From Synchiropus splendidus (Eukaryota; Chordata; Actinopteri; Syngnathiformes; Callionymidae), in contig NW_026527081.1 in the NCBI RefSeq assembly GCF_027744825.2, forward strand, positions 1-64,000: a DNA stretch of 64,000 nucleotides, read 5' to 3'. Made by a program: the position numbers and the translations under genes. Numbering within the stretch: position 1 is the stretch's first letter; each line of letters opens with the position of its first letter. Under the pieces are notes generated by a model that worked only from the letters and a program-made list of their open reading frames with translations, was not told where the DNA came from and did not search any database. This document shows positions 12,001-23,704 of the stretch, in pieces.

Positions 12001-12792
12001 ATGTGCACCTACTAGAAAGACCCTTTCTGCTATAGTGGGAGGTTAAAATTTCATGTTCTGAAGCTTCCCTGAAAAGTTATGGCACAATGCGTAAAAACGC
12101 TTTTCAGCCTGAGATAAGGTGGGTTTCGGAACGCCAAACATAAAAGTGTTGATAACTTTGGAAAAACACTTCAGACAGTTTAGATTTGATGTGCAACTAC
12201 TAGAAAGACCCTTTCTGCTATAGTGGGAGGTTAAAATTTCATGTTCTGAAGCTTTCCTGAAAAGTTATGGCACAATGCACAAAAACGCTTTTCAGCCTGA
12301 GATAAGGTGGGTTTCGGAACGCCAAACATAAAAGTGTTGATAACTTTTGAAAAACACTTCAGACAGCTTAGATTTGATGTGCAACTACTAGAAAGACCCT
12401 TTCTGCTATAGTGGGAGGTTAAAATTTCATGTTCTGAAGCTTCCCTGAAAAGTTATGGCACAATGCACAAAAACGCTTTTCAGCCTGAGATAAGGTGGGT
12501 TTCGGAACGCCAAACATAAAAGTGTTGATAACTTTCGAAAAACACTTCAGACAGCTTAGATTTGATGTGCACCTACTAGAAAGACCCTTTCTGCTATAGT
12601 GGGAGGTTAAAATTTCATGTTCTGAAGCTTCCCTGAAAAGTTATGGCACAATGCGTAAAAACGCTTTTCAGCCTGAGATAAGGTGGGTTTCGGAACGCCA
12701 AACATAAAAGTGTTGATAACTTTGGAAAAACACTTCAGACAGTTTAGATTTGATGTGCAACTTCTAGAAAGACCCTTTCTGCTATAGTGGGA
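6025..12792 (+). repeat. Segment B, U33-U68, least ordered part of the array
   Basis: Order: Sa Sq Sp Rg Sa Sg Sa Sa Sp Rc | Sa Sa Sp Tc Sg Sg Sb Rg Tg Tc | Sg Rg Sb Rg Tc Sg Sg Sa Sp Rg | Sg Tp Rg Tc Sp Rg. It holds several unusual half combinations (Sq U34, Rc U42, Tg U51, Tp U64) and many single-copy changes, such as GCATTT in U43, GTACAAAA in U44, GCAATTAC plus CTGCAAGAG in U56 and AAAAAAGC in U59. I find no second copy of these marks in the window, so this segment has not been re-duplicated here or its sister copy lies outside. Confidence 0.85.
10969..10974 (+). other. Extra HindIII site in U59
   Basis: A C to A change turns AAAAACGCTTTT into AAAAAAGCTTTT, adding a second AAGCTT within the unit. 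The same unit ends TAGTGTGAGG instead of TAGTGGGAGG. Confidence 0.88.
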
Positions 12793-15700
12793 GGTTAAAA
12801 TTTCATGTTCTGAAGCTTCCCTGAAAAGTTATGGCACAATGCACAAAAACGCTTTTCAGCCTGAGATAAGGTGGGTTTCGGAACGCCAAACATAAAAGTG
12901 TTAATAACTTTGGAAAAACACTTCAGACAGTTTAGATTTGATGTGCAACTACTAGAAAGACCCTTTCTGCTATAGTGGGAGGTTAAAATTTCATGTTCTG
13001 AAGCTTCCCTGAAAAGTTATGGCACAATGCACAAAAACGCTTTTCAGCCTGAGATAAGGTGGGTTTCGGAACGCCAAACATAAAAGTGTTAATAACTTTG
13101 GAAAAACACTTCAGACAGTTTAGATTCGATGTGCAACTACTAGAAAGACCCCTTCTGCTATAGTGGGAGGTTAAAATTTCATGTTCTGAAGCTTCCGTGA
13201 AAAGTTATGGCACAATGCACAAAAACGCTTTTCAGCCTGAGATAAGGTGGGTTTCGGAACGCCAAACATAAAAGTGTTGATAACTTTCGAAAAACACTTC
13301 AGACAGCTTAGATTTGATGTGCACCTACTAGAAAGACCCTTTCTGCTATAGTGGGAGGTTAAAATTTCATGTTCTGAAGCTTCCCTGAAAAGTTATGGCA
13401 CAATGCGTAAAAACGCTTTTCAGCCTGAGATAAGGTGGGTTTCGGAACGCCAAACATAAAAGTGTTGATAACTTTGGAAAAACACTTCAGACAGTTTAGA
13501 TTTGATGTGCAACTACTAGAAAGACCCTTTCTGCTATAGTGGGAGGTTAAAATTTCATGTTCTGAAGCTTCCCTGAAAAGTTATGGCACAATGCACAAAA
13601 ACGCTTTTCAGCCTGAGATAAGGTGGGTTTCGGAACGCCAAACATAAAAGTGTTAATAACTTTGGAAAAACACTTCAGACAGTTTAGATTTGATGTGCAA
13701 CTACTAGAAAGACCCTTTCTGCTATAGTGGGAGGTTAAAATTTCATGTTCTGAAGCTTCCCTGAAAAGTTATGGCACAATGCACAAAAACGCTTTTCAGC
13801 CTGAGATAAGGTGGGTTTCGGAACGCCAAACATAAAAGTGTTGATAACTTTCGAAAAACACTTCAGAGAGCTTAGATTTGATGTGCACCTACTAGAAAGA
13901 CCCTTTCTGCTATAGTGGGAGATTAAAATTTCATGTTCTGAAGCTTTCCTGAAAAGTTATGGCACAATGCACAAAAACGCTTTTCAGCCTGAGATAAGGT
14001 GGGTTTCGGAACGCCAAACATAAAAGTGTTGATAACTTTTGAAAAACACTTCAGACAGCTTAGATTTGATGTGCAACTACTAGAAAGACCCTTTCTGCTA
14101 TAGTGGGAGGTTAAAATTTCATGTTCTGAAGCTTCCCTGAAAAGTTATGGCACAATGCACAAAAACGCTTTTCAGCCTGAGATAAGGTGGGTTTCGGAAC
14201 GCCAAACATAAAAGTGTTGATAACTTTCGAAAAACACTTCAGACAGCTTAGATTTGATGTGCACCTACTAGAAAGACCCTTTCTGCTATAGTGGGAGGTT
14301 AAAATTTCATGTTCTGAAGCTTCCCTGAAAAGTTATGGCACAATGCGTAAAAACGCTTTTCAGCCTGAGATAAGGTGGGTTTCGGAACGCCAAACATAAA
14401 AGTGTTGATAACTTTGGAAAAACACTTCAGACAGTTTAGATTTGATGTGCAACTACTAGAAAGACCCTTTCTGCTATAGTGGGAGGTTAAAATTTAATGT
14501 TCTGAAGCTTCCCTGAAAAGTTATGGCACAATGCACAAAAACGCTTTTCAGCCTGAGATAAGGTGGGTTTCGGAACGCCAAACATAAAAGTGTTAATAAC
14601 TTTGGAAAAACACTTCAGACAGTTTAGATTTGATGTGCAACTACTAGAAAGACCCTTTCTGCTATAGTGGGAGGTTAAAATTTCATGTTCTGAAGCTTCC
14701 CTGAAAAGTTATGGCACAATGCACAAAAACGCTTTTCAGCCTGAGATAAGGTGGGTTTCGGAACGCCAAACATAAAAGTGTTAATAACTTTGGAAAAACA
14801 CTTCAGACAGTTTAGATTTGATGTGCAACTACTAGAAAGACCCTTTCTGCTATAGTGGGAGGTTAAAATTTCATGTTCTGAAGCTTCCCTGAAAAGTTAT
14901 GGCACAATGCACAAAAACGCTTTTCAGCATGAGATAAGGTGGGTTTCGGAACGCCAAACATAAAAGTGTTGATAACTTTCGAAAAACACTTCAGACAGCT
15001 TAGATTTGATGTGCACCTACTAGAAAGACCCTTTCTGCTATAGTGGGAGGTTAAAATTTCATGTTCTGAAGCTTCCCTGAAAAGTTATGGCACAATGCGT
15101 AAAAACGCTTTTCAGCCTGAGATAAGGTGGGTTTCGGAACGCCAAACATAAAAGTGTTGATAACTTTGGAAAAACACTTCAGACAGTTTAGATTTGATGT
15201 GCAACTACTAGAAAGACCCTTTCTGCTATAGTGGGAGGTTAAAATTTAATGTTCTGAAGCTTCCCTGAAAAGTTATGGCACAATGCACAAAAACGCTTTT
15301 CAGCCTGAGATAAGGTGGGTTTCGGAACGCCAAACATAAAAGTGTTAATAACTTTGGAAAAACACTTCAGACAGTTTAGATTTGATGTGCAACTACTAGA
15401 AAGACCCTTTCTGCTATAGTGGGAGGTTAAAATTTCATGTTCTGAAGCTTCCCTGAAAAGTTATGGCACAATGCACAAAAACGCTTTTCAGCCTGAGATA
15501 AGGTGGGTTTCGGAACGCCAAACATAAAAGTGTTAATAACTTTGGAAAAACACTTCAGACAGTTTAGATTTGATGTGCAACTACTAGAAAGACCCTTTCT
15601 GCTATAGTGGGAGGTTAAAATTTCATGTTCTGAAGCTTCCCTGAAAAGTTATGGCACAATGCACAAAAACGCTCTTCAGCCTGAGATAAGGTGGGTTTCG

Positions 15701-16176
15701 GAACGCCAAACATAAAAGTGTTGATAACTTTCGAAAAACACTTCAGACAGCTTAGATTTGATGTGCACCTACTAGAAAGACCCTTTCTGCTATAGTGGGA
15801 GGTTAAAATTTCATGTTCTGAAGCTTCCCTGAAAAGTTATGGCACAATGCGTAAAAACGCTTTTCAGCCTGAGATAAGGTGGGTTTCGGAACGCCAAACA
15901 TAAAAGTGTTGATAACTTTGGAAAAACACTTCAGACAGTTTAGATTTGATGTGCAACTACTAGAAAGACCCTTTCTGCTATAGTGGGAGGTTAAAATTTC
16001 ATGTTCTGAAGCTTCCCTGAAAAGTTATGGCACAATGCACAAAAACGCTTTTCAGCCTGAGATAAGGTGGGTTTCGGAACGCCAAACATAAAAGTGTTAA
16101 TAACTTTGGAAAAACACTTCAGACAGTTTAGATTTGATGTGCAACTACTAGAAAGACCCTTTCTGCTATAGTGGGA
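12793..16176 (+). repeat. Segment C, U69-U86, first copy of the 14-unit module
   Basis: Order: Sa Sa Sp Rg Sa Sb Tc Sp Rg Sa | Sa Sp Rg Sa Sa Sp Rg Sa. U70 has ATTCGAT (T147C). U78 and U82 have TTTAATG (C12A). U84 has GCTCTTCAG (15671). The four-unit string Sp Rg Sa Sa repeats inside it. The segment from U72 on recurs 12,040 bp downstream with the same marks (TTTAATG at 26533 and 27285, GCTCTTCAG at 27711). The extra 8 in 12,040 is the insertion in U97 lying between the copies. Confidence 0.88.
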
Positions 16177-18153
16177 GGTTAAAATTTCAGGTTCTGAAGC
16201 TTTCCTGAAAAGTTATGGCACAATGCACAAAAACGCTTTTCAGCCTGAGATAAGGTGGGTTTCGGAACGCCAAACATAAAAGTGTTGATAACTTTGGAAA
16301 AACACTTCAGACAGTTTAGATTTGATGTGCAACTACTAGAAAGACCCTTTCTGCTATAGTGGGAGGTTAAAATTTCATGTTCTGAAGCTTCCCTGAAAAG
16401 TTATGGCACAATGCACAAAAACGCTTTTCAGCCTGAGATAAGGTGGGTTTCGGAACGCCAAACATAAAAGTGTTAATAACTTTGGAAAAACACTTCAGAC
16501 AGTTTAGATTTGATGTGCAACTACTAGAAAGACCCTTTCTGCTATAGTGGGAGGTTAAAATTTCATGTTCTGAAGCTTCCCTGAAAAGTTATGGCACAAT
16601 GCACAAAAACGCTTTTCAGCCTGAGATAAGGTGGGTTTCGGAACGCCAAACATAAAAGTGTTGATAATTTTCGAAAAACACTTCAGAGAGCTTAGATTTG
16701 ATGTGCACCTACTAGAAAGACCCTTTCTGCTATAGTGGGAGGTTAAAATTTCATGTTCTGAAGCTTCCCTGAAAAGTTATGGCACAATGCGTAAAAACGC
16801 TTTTCAGCCTGAGATAAGGTGGGTTTCGGAACGCCAAACATAAAAGTGTTGATAACTTTGGAAAAACACTTCAGACAGTTTAGATTTGATGTGCAACTAC
16901 TAGAAAGACCCTTTCTGCTATAGTGGGAGGTTAAAATTTCTTGTTCTGAAGCTTTCCTGAAAAGTTATGGCACAATGCACAAAAACGCTTTTCAGCCTGA
17001 GATAAGGTGGGTTTCGGAACGCCAAACATAAAAGTGTTGATAACTTTCGAAAAACACTTCAGAGAGCTTAGATTTGATGTGCACCTACTAGAAAGACCCT
17101 TTCTGCTATATTGGGAGGTTAAAATTTCATGTTCTGAAGCTTCCCTGAAAAGTTATGGCACAATGCACAAAAACGCTTTTCAGCCTGAGATAAGGTGGGT
17201 TTCGGAACGCCAAACATAAAAGTGTTGATAACTTTCGAAAAACACTTCAGACAGCTTAGATTTGATGTGCACCTACTAGAAAGACCCTTTCTGCTATAGT
17301 GGGAGGTTAAAATTTCATGTTCTGAAGCTTCCCTGAAAAGTTATGGCACAATGCGTAAAAACGCTTTTCAGCCTGAGATAAGGTGGGTTTCGGAACGCCA
17401 AACATAAAAGTGTTGATAACTTTGGAAAAACACTTCAGACAGTTTAGATTTGATGTGCAACTACTAGAAAGACCCTTTCTGCTATAGTGGGAGGTTAAAA
17501 TTTCATGTTCTGAAGCTTTCCTGAAAAGTTATGGCACAATGCACAAAAACGCTTTTCAGCCTGAGATAAGGTGGGTTTCGGAACGCCAAACATAAAAGTG
17601 TTGATAACTTTTGAAAAACACTTCAGACAGCTTAGATTTGATGTGCAACTACTAGAAAGACCCTTTCTGCTATAGTGGGAGGTTAAAATTTCATGTTCTG
17701 AAGCTTCCCTGAAAAGTTATGGCACAATGCACAAAAACGCTTTTCAGCCTGAGATAAGGTGGGTTTCGGAACGCCAAACATAAAAGTGTTGATAACTTTG
17801 GAAAAACACTTCAGACAGTTTAGATTTGATGTGCAACTACTAGAAAGACCCTTTCTGCTATAGTGGGAGGTTAAAATTTCATGTTCTGAAGCTTCCCTGA
17901 AAAGTTATGGCACAATGCGTAAAAACGCTTTTCAGCCTGAGATAAGGTGGGTTTCGGAACGCCAAACATAAAAGTGTTGATAACTTTGGAAAAACACTTC
18001 AGACAGTTTAGATTTGATGTGCAACTACTAGAAAGACCCTTTCTGCTATAGTGGGAGGTTAAAATTTCATGTTCTGAAGCTTCCCTGAAAAGTTATGGCA
18101 CAATGCACAAAAACGCTTTTCAGCCTGAGATAAGGTGGGTTTCGGAACGCCAA

Positions 18154-18173
18154 ACACTTTTATGTAAAAGTGT
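18154..18173 (+). repeat. 8-bp insertion creating a palindrome, copy 2 (U97)
   Basis: Same insertion, same arms and same accompanying TATTGTGGG junction as at 1790-1809, exactly 16,364 bp downstream. The unit spans 18057-18252. It is identical by descent through duplication of the enclosing block, not an independent event. The third copy of the block (from 28405) has lost the whole unit. Confidence 0.93.
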
Positions 18174-19753
18174 TAATAACTTTGGAAAAACACTTCAGAC
18201 AGTTTAGATTTGATGTGCAACTACTAGAAAGACCCTTTCTGCTATTGTGGGAGGTTAAAATTTCATGTTCTGAAGCTTCCCTGAAAAGTTATGGCACAAT
18301 GCACAAAAACGCTTTTCAGCCTGAGATAAGGTGGGTTTCGGAACGCCAAACATAAAAGTGTTGATAACTTTCGAAAAACACTTCAGAGAGCTTAGATTTG
18401 ATGTGCACCTACTAGAAAGACCCTTTCTGCTATAGTGGGAGGTTAAAATTTCATGTTCTGAAGCTTCCCTGAAAAGTTATGGCACAATGCGTAAAAACGC
18501 TTTTCAGCCTGAGATAAGGTGGGTTTCGGAACGCCAAACATAAAAGTGTTGATAACTTTGGAAAAACACTTCAGACAGTTTAGATTTGATGTGCAACTAC
18601 TAGAAAGACCCTTTCTGCTATAGTGGGAGGTTAAAATTTCATGTTCTGAAGCTTTCCTGAAAAGTTATGGCACAATGCACAAAAACGCTTTTCAGCCTGA
18701 GATAAGGTGGGTTTCGGAACGCCAAACATAAAAGTGTTGATAACTTTCGAAAAACACTTCAGAGAGCTTAGATTTGATGTGCACCTACTAGAAAGACCCT
18801 TTCTGCTATAGTGGGAGGTTAAAATTTCATGTTCTGAAGCTTCCCTGAAAAGTTATGGCACAATGCGTAAAAACGCTTTTCAGCCTGAGATAAGGTCGGT
18901 TTCGGAACGCCAAACATAAAAGTGTTGATAACTTTGGAAAAACACTTCAGACAGTTTAGATTTGATGTGCAACTACTAGAAAGACCCTTTCTGCTATAGT
19001 GGGAGGTTAAAATTTCATGTTCTGAAGCTTTCCTGAAAAGTTATGGCACAATGCACAAAAACGCTTTTCAGCCTGAGATAAGGTGGGTTTCGGAACGCCA
19101 AACATAAAAGTGTTGATAACTTTTGAAAAACACTTCAGACAGCTTAGATTTGATGTGCAACTACTAGAAAGACCCTTTCTGCTATAGTGGGAGGTTAAAA
19201 TTTCATGTTCTGAAGCTTCCCTGAAAAGTTATGGCACAATGCGTAAAAACGCTTTTCAGCCTGAGATAAGGTGGGTTTCGGAACGCCAAACATAAAAGTG
19301 TTGATAACTTTGGAAAAACACTTCAGACAGTTTAGATTTGATGTGCAACTACTAGAAAGACCCTTTCTGCTATAGTGGGAGGTTAAAATTTCATGTTCTG
19401 AAGCTTCCCTGAAAAGTTATGGCACAATGCACAAAAACGCTTTTCAGCCTGAGATAAGGTGGGTTTCGGAACGCCAAACATAAAAGTGTTGATAACTTTG
19501 GAAAAACACTTCAGACAGTTTAGATTTGATGGGCAACTACTAGAAAGACCCTTTCTGCTATAGTGGGAGGTTAAAATTTCATGTTCTGAAGCTTCCCTGA
19601 AAAGTTATGGCACAATGCGTAAAAACGCTTTTCAGCCTGAGATAAGGTGGGTTTCGGAACGCCAAACATAAAAGTGTTGATAACTTTGGAAAAACACTTC
19701 AGACAGTTTAGATTTGATGTGCAACTACTAGAAAGACCCTTTCTGCTATAGTG

Positions 19754-21633
19754 GGAGGTTAAAATTTCATGTTCTGAAGCTTTCCTGAAAAGTTATGGCA
19801 CAATGCACAAAAACGCTTTTCAGCCTGAGATAAGGTGGGTTTCGGAACGCCAAACATAAAAGTGTTGATAACTTTTGAAAAACACTTCAGACAGCTTAGA
19901 TTTGATGTGCAACTACTAGAAAGACCCTTTCTGCTATAGTGGGAGGTTAAAATTTCATGTTCTGAAGCTTCCCTGAAAAGTTATGGCACAATGCACAAAA
20001 ACGCTTTTCAGCCTGAGATGAGGTGGGTTTCGGAACGCCAAACATAAAAGTGTTGATAACTTTGGAAAAACACTTCAGACAGTTTAGATTTGATGTGCAA
20101 CTACTAGAAAGACCCTTTCTGCTATAGTGGGAGGTTAAAATTTCATGTTCTGAAGCTTTCCTGAAAAGTTATGGCACAATGCACAAAAACGCTTTTCAGC
20201 CTGAGATAAGGTGGGTTTCGGAACGCCAAACATAAAAGTGTTGATAACTTTTGAAAAACACTTCAGACAGCTTAGATTTGATGTGCAACTACTAGAAAGA
20301 CCCTTTCTGCTATAGTGGGAGGTTAAAATTTCATGTTCTGAAGCTTCCCTGAAAAGTTATGGCACAATGCACAAAAACGCTTTTCAGCCTGAGATAAGGT
20401 GGGTTTCGGAACGCCAAACATAAAAGTGTTGATAACTTTGGAAAAACACTTCAGACAGTTTAGATTTGATGTGCAACTACTAGAAAGACCCTTTCTGCTA
20501 TAGTGGGAGGTTAAAATTTCATGTTCTGAAGCTTCCCTGAAAAGTTATGGCACAATGCGTAAAAACGCTTTTCAGCCTGAGATAAGGTGGGTTTCGGAAC
20601 GCCAAACATAAAAGTGTTGATAACTTTGGAAAAACACTTCAGACAGTTTAGATTTGATGTGCAACTACTAGAAAGACCCTTTCTGCTATAGTGGGAGGTT
20701 AAAATTTCATGTTCTGAAGCTTTCCTGAAAAGTTATGGCACAATGCACAAAAACGCTTTTCAGCCTGAGATAAGGTGGGTTTCGGAACGCCAAACATAAA
20801 AGTGTTGATAACTTTTGAAAAACACTTCAGACAGCTTAGATTTGATGTGCAACTACTAGAAAGACCCTTTCTGCTATAGTGGGAGGTTAAAATTTCATGT
20901 TCTGAAGCTTCCCTGAAAAGTTATGGCACAATGCACAAAAACGCTTTTCAGCCTGAGATAAGGTGGGTTTCGGAACGCCAAACATAAAAGTGTTGATAAC
21001 TTTGGAAAAACACTTCAGACAGTTTAGATTTGATGTGCAACTACTAGAAAGACCCTTTCTGCTATAGTGGGAGGTTAAAATTTCATGTTCTGAAGCTTTC
21101 CTGAAAAGTTATGGCACAATGCACAAAAACGCTTTTCAGCCTGAGATAAGGTGGGTTTCGGAACGCCAAACATAAAAGTGTTGATAACTTTTGAAAAACA
21201 CTTCAGACAGCTTAGATTTGATGTGCAACTACTAGAAAGACCCTTTCTGCTATAGTGGGAGGTTAAAATTTCATGTTCTGAAGCTTCCCTGAAAAGTTAT
21301 GGCACAATGCACAAAAACGCTTTTCAGCCTGAGATAAGGTGGGTTTCGGAACGCCAAACATAAAAGTGTTGATAACTTTGGAAAAACACTTCAGACAGTT
21401 TAGATTTGATGTGCAACTACTAGAAAGACCCTTTCTGCTATAGTGGGAGGTTAAAATTTCATGTTCTGAAGCTTCCCTGAAAAGTTATGGCACAATGCGT
21501 AAAAACGCTTTTCAGCCTGAGATAAAGTGGGTTTCGGAACGCCAAACATAAAAGTGTTGATAACTTTGGAAAAACACTTCAGACAGTTTAGATTTGATGT
21601 GCAACTACTAGAAAGACCCTTTCTGCTATAGTG
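19754..21633 (+). repeat. Tandem doubling of a five-unit block (Tc Sg Tc Sg Rg)
   Basis: U106-U110 and U111-U115 repeat the same five-unit order (940 bp each). Segment A has this block once (U19-U23, 3393-4332). Segment F has Tc Sg Rg followed by the full block (U170-U177, 31789-33292). Copy number therefore varies between otherwise aligned copies. Confidence 0.85.
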
Positions 21634-23704
21634 GGAGGTTAAAATTTCATGTTCTGAAGCTTCCCTGAAAAGTTATGGCACAATGCACAAAAACGCTTTT
21701 CAGCCTGAGATAAGGTGGGTTTCGGAACGCCAAACATAAAAGTGTTAATAACTTTGGAAAAACACTTCAGACAGTTTAGATTTGATGTGCAACTACTAGA
21801 AAGACCCTTTCTGCTATAGTGGGAGGTTAAAATTTCATGTTCTGAAGCTTTCCTGAAAAGTTATGGCACAATGCACAAAAACGCTTTTCAGCCTGAGATA
21901 AGGTGGGTTTCGGAACGCCAAACATAAAAGTGTTGATAACTTTCGAAAAACACTTCAGAGAGCTTAGATTTGATGTGCACCTACTAGAAAGACCCTTTCT
22001 GCTATAGTGGGAGGTTAAAATTTCATGTTCTGAAGCTTCCCTGAAAAGTTATGGCACAATGCGTAAAAACGCTTTTCAGCCTGAGATAAGGTGGGTTTCG
22101 GAACGCCAAACATAAAAGTGTTGATAACTTTGGAAAAACACTTCAGACAGTTTAGATTTGATGTGCAACTACTAGAAAGACCCTTTCTGCTATAGTGGGA
22201 GGTTAAAATTTCATGTTCTGAAGCTTCCCTGAAAAGTTATGGCACAATGCACAAAAACGCTTTTCAGCCTGAGATAAGGTGGGTTTCGGAACGCCAAACA
22301 TAAAAGTGTTAATAACTTTGGAAAAACACTTCAGACAGTTTAGATTTGATGTGCAACTACTAGAAAGACCCTTTCTGCTATAGTGGGAGGTTAAAATTTC
22401 ATGTTCTGAAGCTTTCCTGAAAAGTTATGGCACAATGCACAAAAACGCTTTTCAGCCTGAGATAAGGTGGGTTTCGGAACGCCAAACATAAAAGTGTTGA
22501 TAACTTTCGAAAAACACTTCAAAGAGCTTAGATTTGATGTGCACCTACTAGAAAGACCCTTTCTGCTATAGTGGGAGGTTAAAATTTCATGTTCTGAAGC
22601 TTCCCTGAAAAGTTATGGCACAATGCGTAAAAACGCTTTTCAGCCTGAGATAAGGTGGGTTTCGGAACGCCAAACATAAAAGTGTTGATAACTTTGGAAA
22701 AACACTTCAGACAGTTTAGATTTGATGTGCAACTACTAGAAAGACCCTTTCTGCTATAGTGGGAGGTTAAAATTTCATGTTCTGAAGCTTCCCTGAAAAG
22801 TTATGGCACAATGCACAAAAACGCTTTTCAGCCTGAGATAAGGTGGGTTTCGGAACGCCAAACATAAAAGTGTTGATAACTTTTGAAAAACACTTCAGAC
22901 AGCTTAGATTTGATGTGCAACTACTAGAAAGACCCTTTCTGCTATAGTGGGAGGTTAAAATTTCATGTTCTGAAGCTTCCCTGAAAAGTTATGGCACAAT
23001 GCACAAAAACGCTTTTCAGCCTGAGATAAGGTGGGTTTCGGAACGCCAAACATAAAAGTGTTGATAACTTTCGAAAAACACTTCAGACAGCTTAGATTTG
23101 ATGTGCACCTACTAGAAAGACCCTTTCTGCTATAGTGGGAGGTTAATATTTCATGTTCTGAAGCTTCCCTGAAAAGTTATGGCACAATGCGTAAAAACGC
23201 TTTTCAGCCTGAGATAAGGTGGGTTTCGGAACGCCAAACATAAAAGTGTTGATAACTTTGGAAAAACACTTCAGACAGTTTAGATTTGATGTGCAACTAC
23301 TAGAAAGACCCTTTCTGCTATAGTGGGAGGTTAAAATTTCATGTACTGAAGCTTCCCTGAAAAGTTATGGCACAATGCACAAAAACGCTTTTCAGCCTGA
23401 GATAAGGTGGGTTTCGGAACGCCAAACATAAAAGTGTTAATAACTTTGGAAAAACACTTCAGACAGTTTAGATTTGATGTGCAACTACTAGAAAGACCCT
23501 TTCTGCTATAGTGGGAGGTTAAAATTTCATGTTCTGAAGCTTCCCTGAAAAGTTATGGCACAATGCGTAAAAACGCTTTTCAGCCTGAGATAAGGTGGGT
23601 TTCGGAACGCCAAACATAAAAGTGTTGATAACTTTGGAAAAACACTTCAGACAGTTTAGATTTGATGTGCAACTACTAGAAAGACCCTTTCTGCTATAGT
23701 GGGA

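Larger units (their letters stand above)
16177..23704 (+). repeat. Segment D, U87-U126, sister of segment A
   Basis: Order: Tg Sa Sb Rg Tb Sp Rg Tc Sg Rg | Sa+8 Sb Rg Tb Rg Tc Rg Sg Rg Tc | Sg Tc Sg Rg Tc Sg Tc Sg Rg Sa | Tb Rg Sa Tb Rg Sc Sp Rg Sa Rg. It shares with segment A, at a constant 16,364-bp offset, GATAATT (16667), the stop-loss TATTGG, the 8-bp insertion, GTCGG (18895) and GATGGGC (19528). After that the offset grows by six units to 17,492 at CAAAG (22520), through an extra five-unit block plus one Sa. U125 has the mark ATGTACTG (23341), shared with segments G and H but absent from A. Confidence 0.9.
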
